This document shows, piece by piece, positions 8,566 through 16,121 of a stretch of 64,000 nucleotides of DNA (its first letter is position 1; the number at the start of each line of letters is the position of its first letter). Under the pieces are notes generated by a model. It saw only the letters and a program-made list of their open reading frames with translations, did no database searches and was not told the origin of the DNA. The stretch covers positions 132,521 to 196,520 of the forward strand of contig NZ_VOXD01000006.1 of NCBI RefSeq assembly GCF_008014675.1, written 5' to 3'. The translations under genes and the position numbers were made by a program. This DNA comes from Neolewinella aurantiaca (GTDB taxonomy: Bacteria > Bacteroidota > Bacteroidia > Chitinophagales > Saprospiraceae).

Positions 8566-9144
8566 ATGCACCACCATTACCTTCTCAACAAACCTCATTC
8601 CTATCTTTCGCAGTTCACCAACCAACACACTACCCGCCGCAACAAAAAAATGCTCGGCGAACTGCACGATTTTGCCCCCGGTACGATGAGCGTTGGTCGG
8701 CTCGACGAAAACTCGGAGGGTTTGCTTTTGCTTACCACCGATGGAAAAGTGAGCTACGCCATTGCCGGAGCTAAAAAGGTAGAAAAAGAGTACTACGCTC
8801 AGGTACTGGGCGAAGTTACCCCCGAGGCCATTGCGCAACTTAACGCAGGTGTTGAAATTGGTTTTAACGGGAAGCGTTACCAAACCCTTCCCTGTACCTC
8901 CCGTCTGCTCGATCCTGCGCCCGAATTTTCTTTTCCTCCCAGGCGGGTCCACAGTCCAAGCCACGGGCCTACGAGTTGGATATCGATAACCCTCCGTGAA
9001 GGTAAATACCGCCAGGTACGCAAAATGGCAGCGGCCGTCGGGCATCCCGTAATTCGCCTCATCAGGGTACGGATAGGGAAAATAGAGCTTGGGTCACTCG
9101 CGGCCGGCGAAGTAGTGGAAGTAGATAAACTCAACTTCCGGTAA
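8566..9144 (+). CDS. Pseudouridine synthase, RluE/RsuA type
   Basis: A 192-residue enzyme of the RsuA/RluB/RluE family, which converts a specific uridine in rRNA to pseudouridine. The catalytic motif GRLDENSEGLLLLTTDG is at about residues 44-60, with Asp47 as the nucleophile. KVEKEYYAQVLG and the C-terminal EGKYRQVRKM are further family marks. There is no N-terminal S4 domain, which points to the RluE branch (in E. coli this modifies 23S rRNA U2457); the exact target here is inference. The start at 8566 (MHHHYLLNKP) places the usual 'NKP' motif near the N-terminus as expected. The next gene follows after a 40-nt gap on the same strand. Confidence 0.9.
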   Translation: MHHHYLLNKPHSYLSQFTNQHTTRRNKKMLGELHDFAPGTMSVGRLDENSEGLLLLTTDGKVSYAIAGAKKVEKEYYAQVLGEVTPEAIAQLNAGVEIGFNGKRYQTLPCTSRLLDPAPEFSFPPRRVHSPSHGPTSWISITLREGKYRQVRKMAAAVGHPVIRLIRVRIGKIELGSLAAGEVVEVDKLNFR

Positions 9145-9184
9145 ACCTGTTCCCTCCATTCTTGTATCAGCTAGCAAAAGACCG

Positions 9185-9838
9185 ATGCCTCCCAACCCCT
9201 CAAAGCCTCAATGTATCATTTTCGACTGCGACGGTGTCCTCGTCGACAGCGAAGCCATCACCTTTGGGGTGTTGGGTGAACTCTGCGCCGAACAGGGCCT
9301 CCATATGTCTGACGACGAACGGGAAGATCACTTCCTCGGCAAGTCGCTGAACGACGTAATGGCCTTTATAGCCGCACGTACCGGCCGGGAATTACCCGAT
9401 GATTTCGAGACGCGGTTCCGGGCAATGACTTTCGAAAAATTCAAAACCGACATCCGGCCGGTGGCCGGAATCGAAGATCTGCTCAACAGAATTAACGTGC
9501 CCTTCTGTGTGGCCTCCAGCGGGCCACCCCACAAAATCAGGCTTAACCTGGAACTTACCGGACTGGCCGATTACTTCGGCGAAAACATCTTCAGCTGTTA
9601 CGATCTCGGTAAGTGGAAGCCCGACCCGGCCGTATTCCTGCACGCCGCCACAACGATGGGTTTCGCGCCAGCGAACTGCGTAGTGATCGAGGACAGCCCC
9701 GCAGGAGTGAAAGGCGCTGTAGCTGGCGGCTTCCGGGTATTCGGGCTCGCTCATCAGAAAAACGCATCGGTACTGGAAGATGCAGGAGCTGAAGTCATCT
9801 TCGGGTTGAACGAATTACACGGCGTCATAACTTCATAA
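9185..9838 (+). CDS. HAD-superfamily phosphatase, beta-phosphoglucomutase-like
   Basis: A 217-residue HAD hydrolase of subfamily IA. Motif I is FDCDGVLVDSE with the nucleophile Asp14 and acid/base Asp16; a helical cap follows; motif II is VASSGPP; the motif III lysine is in GKWKPDP; motif IV is VIEDSPAGV. This pattern is shared by beta-phosphoglucomutases and by phosphatases such as YieH/YqaB. The exact substrate is unknown. I preferred the ATG at 9185 to an earlier one at 9162 in another frame because only this frame carries the motifs. It lies in a small plus-strand group with the pseudouridine synthase upstream and a SpoIIAA-like gene downstream. Confidence 0.92.
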   Translation: MPPNPSKPQCIIFDCDGVLVDSEAITFGVLGELCAEQGLHMSDDEREDHFLGKSLNDVMAFIAARTGRELPDDFETRFRAMTFEKFKTDIRPVAGIEDLLNRINVPFCVASSGPPHKIRLNLELTGLADYFGENIFSCYDLGKWKPDPAVFLHAATTMGFAPANCVVIEDSPAGVKGAVAGGFRVFGLAHQKNASVLEDAGAEVIFGLNELHGVITS

Positions 9839-9947
9839 TTGCCGGATGAACCCCGGCCGGCCCCGAACGCTGCGGCAGTAAACCGGGTTGAAGCAAGGTA
9901 GCACCTGCTCGCCGGGCACTAACCGGTTCTTCCTCAATCCGTTCACT

Positions 9948-9964
9948 GCACCTGCGTGCGCGCC
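9948..9964 (+). repeat. Dispersed 17-bp motif, copy 5
   Basis: GCACCTGCGTGCGCGCC, ending 7 nt before the ATG of the SpoIIAA-like gene, so it lies in that gene's leader or core promoter region. Confidence 0.75.
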
Positions 9965-9971
9965 CGAAAAC

Positions 9972-10304
9972 ATGCTGAGATTCACTTACAAGTCGGGTAA
10001 AAACCTTCACTACGAGATCAGTGGCCGTCTCGACGCCAAAGACCTATGCCGGTACTACGCTGAAATCGATGCCAGTTACCAGCAGTACGGCAAGCTGATG
10101 CTATCGGTGACGGTTGATGACTTCAGGGGATATACCGGAGCCCGGGCCCTTTACTTGTTCTTCACCCACGAGCCCGCTTTGCTGTGGAAAGTTGAAGCGT
10201 ACAGTCTGCAGGGCGGGCCCGCCTGGCTGCGGGGAGCAGTATCCCTGCTGGGTGCCTGCCTCTTCTGGATCAGATTCGAGGTAAAAAAAATAAAGGCAAC
10301 CTGA
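9972..10304 (+). CDS. SpoIIAA-like (STAS-type) protein
   Basis: A 110-residue protein starting MLRFTYKSGKNLHYEISG. Its pattern (beta strand, GRLDAKDLCRYYAEID, then KLMLSVTVDDFRGYTGA) resembles the SpoIIAA-like STAS_2 family, small soluble proteins possibly binding lipids or membrane surfaces. The C-terminal region is rather hydrophobic (GAVSLLGACLFWIRF), which would be unusual for a free cytosolic STAS domain and may be a membrane contact. I chose the ATG at 9972; an upstream ATG at 9888 would add 28 residues that contain the dispersed motif and look non-coding. The stop codon lies inside a terminator stem. The function is not known. Confidence 0.7.
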   Translation: MLRFTYKSGKNLHYEISGRLDAKDLCRYYAEIDASYQQYGKLMLSVTVDDFRGYTGARALYLFFTHEPALLWKVEAYSLQGGPAWLRGAVSLLGACLFWIRFEVKKIKAT

Positions 10305-10333
10305 AAAGCCGTGACGCTTTCTTTCAGGTTGCC
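10295..10333 (+). terminator. Hairpin overlapping the SpoIIAA-like stop codon
   Basis: A perfect 12-bp stem (GGCAACCTGAAA at 10295-10306, TTTCAGGTTGCC at 10322-10333). The TGA stop (10302-10304) is inside the left arm. It sits between the convergent SpoIIAA-like gene and the DUF4407 gene and could end both transcripts. Confidence 0.65.
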
Positions 10334-10378
10334 TCGATAATGGTATTTTCACCTAAGCAGAAGAGGTTAGATAAAGGG

Positions 10379-11485
10379 TTATCCGCTCCAGCCAAACGGC
10401 CTGAGTTCCTTCTTGCGCTGCTCCAGTTCGGCGTTGATTTCAGCCTTTTTCGCTGCAATGTCGGCAGTAGTTTGGTGAACTCCGACTTCGGCGTGTATCC
10501 GCAATCGGTTTTTCACGTCGTTGGCTCGCGTATTCACACTTTCCTTCGTTGCCATTTCGTACACGTGCTCATGCTCGTGGAGCAGGTGATCGTAGGGGCT
10601 GGCCGGAGAGATGAGTTTCGTGAAAATCGGGGCGGTTTCGATCGCGACAAAAAGAAGGGTTACGAACAAACTGGCCCAAAGGATAGCTTCGCTTTCCTGT
10701 CCGAGGCGATCAAGAGCATCGATACGGGCGGCGATTCCTCCGTAAGCGCCCCGCTCGAGACCGGAGGCCTCTTCCGCCATTTCGGAGCGCAGAGTATTTG
10801 CCTGAGCCCGCTGGGCATCGATCTGGGGCTGCAGGGCAGCGAGGGTAGCATCCAGTTCGTTTTGTGCCTGCTCGGCGGCTGCCATTTTTGCCCGGTAAAT
10901 CGGCCCCATATTCCGGACGCCGGAGCCCCCACTGCCGTCGGCTTCTGCGAGGGCTGCAGCAGCTGCAGCATCACGGGCTTTCGTTTTGGCATCGATCTCG
11001 GCCTGAAGACCGGAGATTGCGCTTTCAGTCTCCGCCAGGCGGCCCGTGAAACGGGCACTGAGGCGGTCTTCCTGCGTTTTGAACGTCTCCTGCTCCATAA
11101 CGATGAGTTCCGCATTGATCTCCTTCTCGAAGATTTTCAGCTCCAGGGGTTTCGAGATCACGAGAGCGAGCAGCACCGCCATAGCAAGGCGGGGAAGGGC
11201 GACCATAAACTTACCGAAAAAGCCACCGCGGGACTTCATACTGGAAACGATGTAGCGATCGAGGTTAAAAATCATAGCTCCCCAACCGACGCCGAAGAGG
11301 AGAGAGAGGGCGACACTGTCGAAGATCGTATACAGTGCGTACCCCGCCGAGACGAAGGCAAGCACGCCGGTAAAGAAGATCGTTGCCCCGATGCCGAGGT
11401 ATTTGTTCTCGTCGGATGGTACCTGAGCGAGGATACTCAGGTCTGCGCCCGAGCAAAAAAGGAAGAAATTTTTCAAAGAAGACAT
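10379..11485 (-). CDS. DUF4407 membrane protein with coiled coil
   Basis: A 368-residue membrane protein of the DUF4407 type. The start MSSLKNFFLFCSGAD at 11485 was chosen because the conserved 'FxxxCSGAD' motif of the family stands near the N-terminus; the 36 residues encoded further upstream look unrelated. Two or three hydrophobic segments lie at about residues 30-75 and 95-120. An Ala/Glu/Gln-rich coiled coil follows at about 125-260, then another hydrophobic segment (ILWASLFVTLLFVAIE) and a charged C-terminal helix. The function of the family is not established. It is convergent with the SpoIIAA-like gene and divergent from apaG. Confidence 0.88.
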   Translation of the reverse strand: MSSLKNFFLFCSGADLSILAQVPSDENKYLGIGATIFFTGVLAFVSAGYALYTIFDSVALSLLFGVGWGAMIFNLDRYIVSSMKSRGGFFGKFMVALPRLAMAVLLALVISKPLELKIFEKEINAELIVMEQETFKTQEDRLSARFTGRLAETESAISGLQAEIDAKTKARDAAAAAALAEADGSGGSGVRNMGPIYRAKMAAAEQAQNELDATLAALQPQIDAQRAQANTLRSEMAEEASGLERGAYGGIAARIDALDRLGQESEAILWASLFVTLLFVAIETAPIFTKLISPASPYDHLLHEHEHVYEMATKESVNTRANDVKNRLRIHAEVGVHQTTADIAAKKAEINAELEQRKKELRPFGWSG

Positions 11486-11876
11486 AATAGGATGGTTTAG
11501 CGGCTGCGGGAGAATTGCTACCCTGTTTGTGAACGAGTGGGCTTCCTGCAGAAAGGGACTGTTCTCAATTCGGGCGAGGCACCTCTCCGGCACCCAGGTT
11601 TAAGGATTTCAATTACGCAATGCTTGATTGCACAGCTAAATTGGTCCCTGACCGCCGGCCTGCAAATCTTTTTCTATAAGCTTCTTGTAAAACAAGATGA
11701 ACGCCCGTCCTGGCATCCGATGTGGCAAGGGTGAAACAATTAAACCGCACCAAAACGTCTGATTTTCAGGCGCGGCCGCAGGTGCCGGGTGATGGATAAA
11801 AAAGCAAAGTTGTTGATCGCTGAACCATTATTCCCGGTTTCGCGTCTTAACTTACAGACCTTCAATTATCAATGTC
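11486..11876. other. Divergent intergenic region, DUF4407/apaG
   Basis: 391 nt between two divergent genes. It holds one copy of the dispersed motif (11769-11785). I found no supported gene or clear TAnnTTTG box for either gene. Confidence 0.6.
11769..11785 (-). repeat. Dispersed 17-bp motif, copy 6
   Basis: GCACCTGCGGCCGCGCC on the minus strand; the same central triplet occurs in copy 8. Confidence 0.8.
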
Positions 11877-12272
11877 ATGGTTAGTCTTACCACCCAGGAT
11901 ATCCGCGTCAGCGCCGAGAGCATGTACCAACGACAGTACAGTGTGCCGGCCAAACGCCAATACGTTTACGCTTACCGCATTCGAATCGGTAACGAAGGCA
12001 ATGTTCCCGTACAGTTACTCAGCCGTACCTGGGAAGTGATCGACGGCACGGGTGCCCGCCGCCTGGTAGAAGGAGAGGGCGTGGTTGGCCGGCAACCGGT
12101 CATTATGCCCGGGCAGTTTCATGAGTACACCAGCTGGGTACAGTTCGAGACACCGATTGGCGCCATGAAGGGTAACTACGTTATGCAGCGGACCGGCCAG
12201 TTCAAAGAAGGAGAGTTTTTTGAGGTGAAAGTTCCCAAGTTTGTGCACGTTGCTCCGGAGCTACTCAACTAA
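11877..12272 (+). CDS. apaG: ApaG-domain protein
   Basis: A 131-residue protein, the full length of ApaG (usually about 125 residues), a single fibronectin-like beta-sandwich. Conserved segments are YAYRIRIGNEGNVPVQLLSRTW (given here as a region, about residues 33-54), VEGEGVVGRQPVIMPGQ with the G-x-G-x-x-G-x-x-P pattern, and YTSWVQFETPIGAMKGNY. ApaG was linked genetically to Co2+ and Mg2+ efflux in enteric bacteria, but its biochemical role is unsettled. The gene is single, divergent from the DUF4407 gene and followed after 143 nt by the ABC exporter. Confidence 0.95.
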   Translation: MVSLTTQDIRVSAESMYQRQYSVPAKRQYVYAYRIRIGNEGNVPVQLLSRTWEVIDGTGARRLVEGEGVVGRQPVIMPGQFHEYTSWVQFETPIGAMKGNYVMQRTGQFKEGEFFEVKVPKFVHVAPELLN

Positions 12273-12362
12273 ACCGAAAGCCAGCGAAAAAACCATTTCG
12301 TGACGTCGTGGAACAAGTTTGTTGCCAAACCGAGGAACCATCCCGGGTTTTCAACTTTCCCT

Positions 12363-12380
12363 GCATCCTGCGCGCGCGCC
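12363..12380 (+). repeat. Dispersed motif, copy 7 (18-bp form)
   Basis: GCATCCTGCGCGCGCGCC, an 18-bp form with an extra T after GCA; copies at 24219 and 47507 share this form. It lies 35 nt before the ABC exporter start. Confidence 0.65.
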
Positions 12381-12415
12381 TTAATCTTTATTCCCTAAAG
12401 CGCGTTACTGAATAA

Positions 12416-14182
12416 ATGGCTGAGAAACCAGAGCAAAAAAAATTCGACTTAGAAACCCTTCTGCGGGTGTTGAAGCTAGCGCTTCCCTACAAGAAAGTAG
12501 CAGCCCTGGCGCTGTTGCTGGCAGTGTTATTGGCGCCGCTCGCCATCGCACGGCCCCGGCTGATCCAGAAGATGATCGACGATTACGTTTTCGTGGGCGA
12601 TGTAGAAGGGCTGACCTTCTGGGCCTTTGTTATTGCGGGCTTACTGATCGTCGAGGCTATTTGCCGCTATGCCTTCATTTACAGTTCAAACTGGCTGGGA
12701 CAATCCATCATTCGCGACTTACGGGTTCGCGTGTTCAAACACATAAACAGCCTGAAGCTTAGTTATTTCGACAAAACGCCGATTGGGACCTCTACTACCC
12801 GGACCATCAGTGACATCCAGAGTATCAATTCTGTTTTTGCGGAAGGTATTATCACGATTCTGGCGGATTTGCTCTCAATTATTGCCGTTCTGGCCATAAT
12901 GATCACGACCAGCTGGAAACTGACGCTGATTTGCCTGACCACGATGCCTTTCCTGATGCTGGCCAGCTATATCTTCAAAGAAGCCGTCAAGAAGTCTTAC
13001 CAGCAGGTCCGGACCCAGATTCAAAAGATGAACGCGTTCCTGCAGGAACGCATAACGGGTATGCGGATTGTACAGTTTTTCAACGCTGAAAAACAGGAAC
13101 GTGAATCTTTCGCCGAGATCAACGCCGGTTTACGCAAAGCCAACATCAACGCAATTCTCTACTACGCCATTTTCTTTCCTACCGTAGACCTGATTGCCGC
13201 AGCTTCTTTGGCGCTGATGGTTTGGTGGGGCGCACAGGACGTAGCCCGTGCCGGAGGCGTAACGCTCGGAGCACTCGTCGCTTTCCCGATCTATATAAAT
13301 ATGCTGTTCCGCCCGATTCGGGTGCTTGCAGACAAGTTCAATACCTTACAGATGGGTCTTGTGGCGGCAGAACGGGTGTTTGCTGTTATCGACCGTACCG
13401 ATCAGATCGAGAATAATGGAACCATCGCTCCGAAACGTCTGAAAGGAGAGATAAACTTCAAGGATGTATGGTTTTCTTACGTCGGCAACGATTGGATTCT
13501 CAAAGACCTTAGTTTCGAGTTGAAAGAAAACGAAACCCTGGCCATCGTCGGAAGCACCGGCTCCGGGAAAACGACGATTACCAACATCATCAACCGCTTC
13601 TACGAATACCAGAAGGGGGATATCTCTATCGATGGGGTACCGTTGCGTGATTACGATATGTACGCCCTGCGTTCACGTATGGCTATGGTATTACAGGACG
13701 TTTTTCTGTTCACCGGCTCAGTATTCGATAACATCAGCCTGCGGGACCCTGAGATCACCCACGACCAGGTGATTTCTGCCGCCAAAATGATCGGAGCCCA
13801 TGAGTTCATCGAAAAACTACCCGGTGGCTACGATTATGACGTACAGGAGCGTGGAGCAACGCTGAGTATGGGACAGCGCCAACTGATTTCCTTCGTTCGG
13901 GCGCTTGTCTTTGATCCCGACATCCTGATTCTCGATGAAGCCACCTCAAGCGTAGACCCCGAAACGGAAGGCGTGATTCAGCACGCCATCGAGAAACTGA
14001 TGGATGCCCGCACCAGTATTGTGATCGCTCACCGTCTTAGTACCATCCGTAACGCCAACAACATTATGGTGCTGGAGAAAGGAGAGATCAAAGAATTTGG
14101 TCCACACGATGAACTCGTGGAACTCGATAACGGACGGTACCGCGAACTTTACGAGATGCAATTTCTCGAAATGTCGGAGTAA
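12416..14182 (+). CDS. ABC transporter, fused permease and ATPase (MsbA-like)
   Basis: A 588-residue half-transporter that would work as a homodimer in the inner membrane. The N-terminal part (about residues 20-330) has six membrane helices of the type IV exporter fold. The C-terminal nucleotide-binding domain has Walker A GSTGSGKTT (about residues 379-387), a Q-loop in MVLQDVFLFTGS, the signature LSMGQRQ, Walker B ILILDEATSS and the switch His in VIAHRLST. This layout is shared by MsbA lipid A flippases and multidrug exporters; sequence alone does not decide between them. Two small overlapping genes start 41 nt downstream and are probably in the same transcript. Confidence 0.92.
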   Translation: MAEKPEQKKFDLETLLRVLKLALPYKKVAALALLLAVLLAPLAIARPRLIQKMIDDYVFVGDVEGLTFWAFVIAGLLIVEAICRYAFIYSSNWLGQSIIRDLRVRVFKHINSLKLSYFDKTPIGTSTTRTISDIQSINSVFAEGIITILADLLSIIAVLAIMITTSWKLTLICLTTMPFLMLASYIFKEAVKKSYQQVRTQIQKMNAFLQERITGMRIVQFFNAEKQERESFAEINAGLRKANINAILYYAIFFPTVDLIAAASLALMVWWGAQDVARAGGVTLGALVAFPIYINMLFRPIRVLADKFNTLQMGLVAAERVFAVIDRTDQIENNGTIAPKRLKGEINFKDVWFSYVGNDWILKDLSFELKENETLAIVGSTGSGKTTITNIINRFYEYQKGDISIDGVPLRDYDMYALRSRMAMVLQDVFLFTGSVFDNISLRDPEITHDQVISAAKMIGAHEFIEKLPGGYDYDVQERGATLSMGQRQLISFVRALVFDPDILILDEATSSVDPETEGVIQHAIEKLMDARTSIVIAHRLSTIRNANNIMVLEKGEIKEFGPHDELVELDNGRYRELYEMQFLEMSE

Positions 14183-14223
14183 ATGCTTTGGCTCAACCAC
14201 AATAAGCACACAGACAACTAGTT

Positions 14224-14379
14224 ATGCCGGATTCCCCGCTGTCCTCAGAACTTAAAGCACTGGTAAACTCCCTGAACCGGCGCGACGGTAACATCAAAGT
14301 CCGTCGGGCCCGCATCGATACCATCATCGATGATGATTTTGCCGTTCTCAGCCCCGTTTATCAACAACTTGCGAAATGA
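14224..14379 (+). CDS. Small protein upstream of a Doc-like gene
   Basis: A 51-residue reading frame starting MPDSPLSSELKALVNSLNRR and ending VLSPVYQQLAK. It is charged and probably helical, with a basic middle (KVRRARID) and an acidic run (DDD). Its TGA stop overlaps the ATG of the next gene (ATGA), so translation is probably coupled. I do not recognise the family; it has no clear Phd-type DNA-binding domain. Its position directly before a Doc-fold gene is that of an antitoxin, which is a guess from gene order only. The gene also sits 41 nt after the ABC exporter gene and may belong to that operon. It is too short to be certain that it is expressed. Confidence 0.6.
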   Translation: MPDSPLSSELKALVNSLNRRDGNIKVRRARIDTIIDDDFAVLSPVYQQLAK

Positions 14380-14819
14380 CCGATCACCTGACCGCCAACG
14401 ACATCGTTCATATGAATGAACGGTGCATACGGGCCTACGGCGGTACCTTCACTCCACCCGAAAACCTTTCTGACGAAGAAGTTCTCAACAAGGTAGTTGA
14501 GGAAGCAGCTGCGGAGCAGCTGCAAAAACCTGCCAGCAAAGCCGCTTTCTACTTTCACGCCATAATTACCCGGAAAGCTTTTCTGGACGCAAACGAAAGC
14601 ACCGCACTTTTGGCCTCCCGCACCTTCATTTTGCTGAACGGTGGATCGTTCCATAAAAAGCTCAAGGTGGTTGCCCAAAACGAACAGCAAATTCCTGAAA
14701 ATGCCGCCGGAAACCAGCAAATATGGCTGCGGCTGGTAGCTCAGACCTCGTCCGGCGCCCTCTCCCTGGAAAATCTGGAGGAATGGTTCAGCAGGAACAC
14801 CACGGTCCCCAAAATATAG
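14376..14819 (+). CDS. Doc/Fic-fold protein with degenerate active site
   Basis: A 147-residue protein that aligns by eye along its length with phage P1 Doc (126 residues). An N-terminal helix ends in IRAYGG (P1 Doc: ISRYGG). The motif region reads KAFLDANESTALL at about residues 67-79, where Doc has HIFNDANKRTALN, and both end in a helix finishing ...LxxNG. The C-terminal SSGALSLENLEEWF parallels the last Doc helix. The catalytic His is Lys67, and the Lys-Arg pair that holds phosphate is Glu74-Ser75, while D-A-N (71-73) is kept. So the fold is probably that of Doc, a kinase of EF-Tu, but the chemistry should be lost or changed. It overlaps the preceding 51-residue gene by four bases. Confidence 0.7.
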   Translation: MTDHLTANDIVHMNERCIRAYGGTFTPPENLSDEEVLNKVVEEAAAEQLQKPASKAAFYFHAIITRKAFLDANESTALLASRTFILLNGGSFHKKLKVVAQNEQQIPENAAGNQQIWLRLVAQTSSGALSLENLEEWFSRNTTVPKI

Positions 14820-14888
14820 ACAAACACAGCAACTGTATGTTTAAACAGGCTTTATTAGTTGATGCTATTTGTAAACAGGTGTTAAGAC

Positions 14889-15989
14889 TTATTCACTGAC
14901 TTCTAACCTTTCGGGGCCTTTTCCGACCCGGTCGGCCAGGTACATTTTGTCTTCGCAGAAATAAAGCAGTTGCTCCCGGATGAACTTCTTAACCTCCGCA
15001 GCGATGCTGTGGGGATAGAGGAGGTGCAAGTTGGGTCCTGCATCGAGGGTGAAGTACAGCGGTAATCCGGTATCCGCCCGGTACTGATGAATCTTCTCGA
15101 TAACAGTTAGTGTATTAGGGCGAATGAGGATATAAGGTGGGTGGCTACTCATCATCAGCGCATGAAGCGTGAGCGCCTCAGACTCAAGAATCTCTCCGAA
15201 GCGTTCAACGTTACCCTGGCGGAGAACAGAGAGCATTTCATCCGTTCGTCTCGTAGCCTGGGCGTAACGGGCCGTTGCGTAAGGATTTCCTTCCATCAGG
15301 CCGTGCCCGGCACGGCTGCTCACCGATTTCTCCGACTTCGAAATCAGGAGGATGTCATCATGGTAGTCCTGAAAGACCGTATGGAGGCTTTCAGACACCG
15401 GCACGGCAAACTCGTCACTGCTTCCCTCTAAGGCCGTCAGAGCGCCCCAAACGGCCGCTCCGCCGTATACAGACCTGCACGCGCTTCCAGACCCAAGGCG
15501 GGCGAGGTAACTCGCCTTCTTATTGAATTCGGAGCGTTCCTTTAAGGGTTCGAACAGCTCCTCTTCCAGACTGACCAGACACAAGGCCAAAGCACTCATC
15601 CCCGAGGCCGAGCTCGCGATCCCCGCTGAATGCGGAAAACTGTTACTTGTCTTAATTTTTAAACTAAGCTGCTTAAGGAACGGGTAAACGGGCAGGAGTT
15701 TCTCGAGGAAAAGCTTCGTTCGTTCGGTAAATCCTTTATTCAATTCTCCGTCGAGGTATAACTCTACTTCGACACCTTCGCCCGCCAGCTCGCGTGCCTT
15801 ATAGCTAAGGGTCGTATCTGTTGCTGCACCATCTAGAGTAAAACTAACCGAAGGGTTTCGGGGCAACTGAACACCATGCTTTCCCCAGTACTTAACTAGA
15901 GCGATATTGGAAGGGCTCCGCCAGCGGATAGCTCCCGGACTTACTTCGCTGCTGATGAGCGTCAGGCCCGGATTCTTGTAATCTGTCAT
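14889..15989 (-). CDS. mvaD: Diphosphomevalonate decarboxylase
   Basis: A 366-residue GHMP-family enzyme that turns mevalonate diphosphate into isopentenyl diphosphate with ATP, the last step of the mevalonate pathway. WRSPSNIALVKYWGKHG near the N-terminus is the family signature, and the ATP-binding loop is PHSAGIASSASG at about residues 115-126. Later DAGPNLHLLYP matches the C-terminal conserved segment. Its presence means that this organism makes isoprenoids through mevalonate rather than the MEP route, as several Saprospiria and Flavobacteriia do. The ATG at 15989 lies 31 nt after a small hairpin. No other pathway gene is in the window. Confidence 0.95.
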   Translation of the reverse strand: MTDYKNPGLTLISSEVSPGAIRWRSPSNIALVKYWGKHGVQLPRNPSVSFTLDGAATDTTLSYKARELAGEGVEVELYLDGELNKGFTERTKLFLEKLLPVYPFLKQLSLKIKTSNSFPHSAGIASSASGMSALALCLVSLEEELFEPLKERSEFNKKASYLARLGSGSACRSVYGGAAVWGALTALEGSSDEFAVPVSESLHTVFQDYHDDILLISKSEKSVSSRAGHGLMEGNPYATARYAQATRRTDEMLSVLRQGNVERFGEILESEALTLHALMMSSHPPYILIRPNTLTVIEKIHQYRADTGLPLYFTLDAGPNLHLLYPHSIAAEVKKFIREQLLYFCEDKMYLADRVGKGPERLEVSE

Positions 15990-16019
15990 TCTTATTTTTA
16001 TTTGGCCACAAAGTACGAA

Positions 16020-16041
16020 GGGGCGGACTTGCGTCCGCCCC
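16020..16041 (-). terminator. Hairpin between the M1 peptidase and mvaD
   Basis: A perfect 8-bp stem (GGGGCGGA/TCCGCCCC, 6-nt loop) without a T-tract. It may be a second stop signal for the peptidase transcript or a leader structure of mvaD. Confidence 0.4.
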
Positions 16042-16091
16042 TAAGGGATTAAAAGTATAATTGAAGTAGGCTACATAATAATCCTTTTCCC

Positions 16092-16116
16092 GAGCCGGAT
16101 GATTTTTCTCCGGCTC
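16092..16116 (-). terminator. M1 peptidase terminator
   Basis: An 8-bp stem (GAGCCGGA at 16092-16099, TCCGGCTC at 16109-16116) right after the peptidase stop. On the minus strand it is followed by GGGAAAAGGATTATTA, so a proper T-tract is lacking. Confidence 0.45.
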
Positions 16117-16121
16117 ATCAA

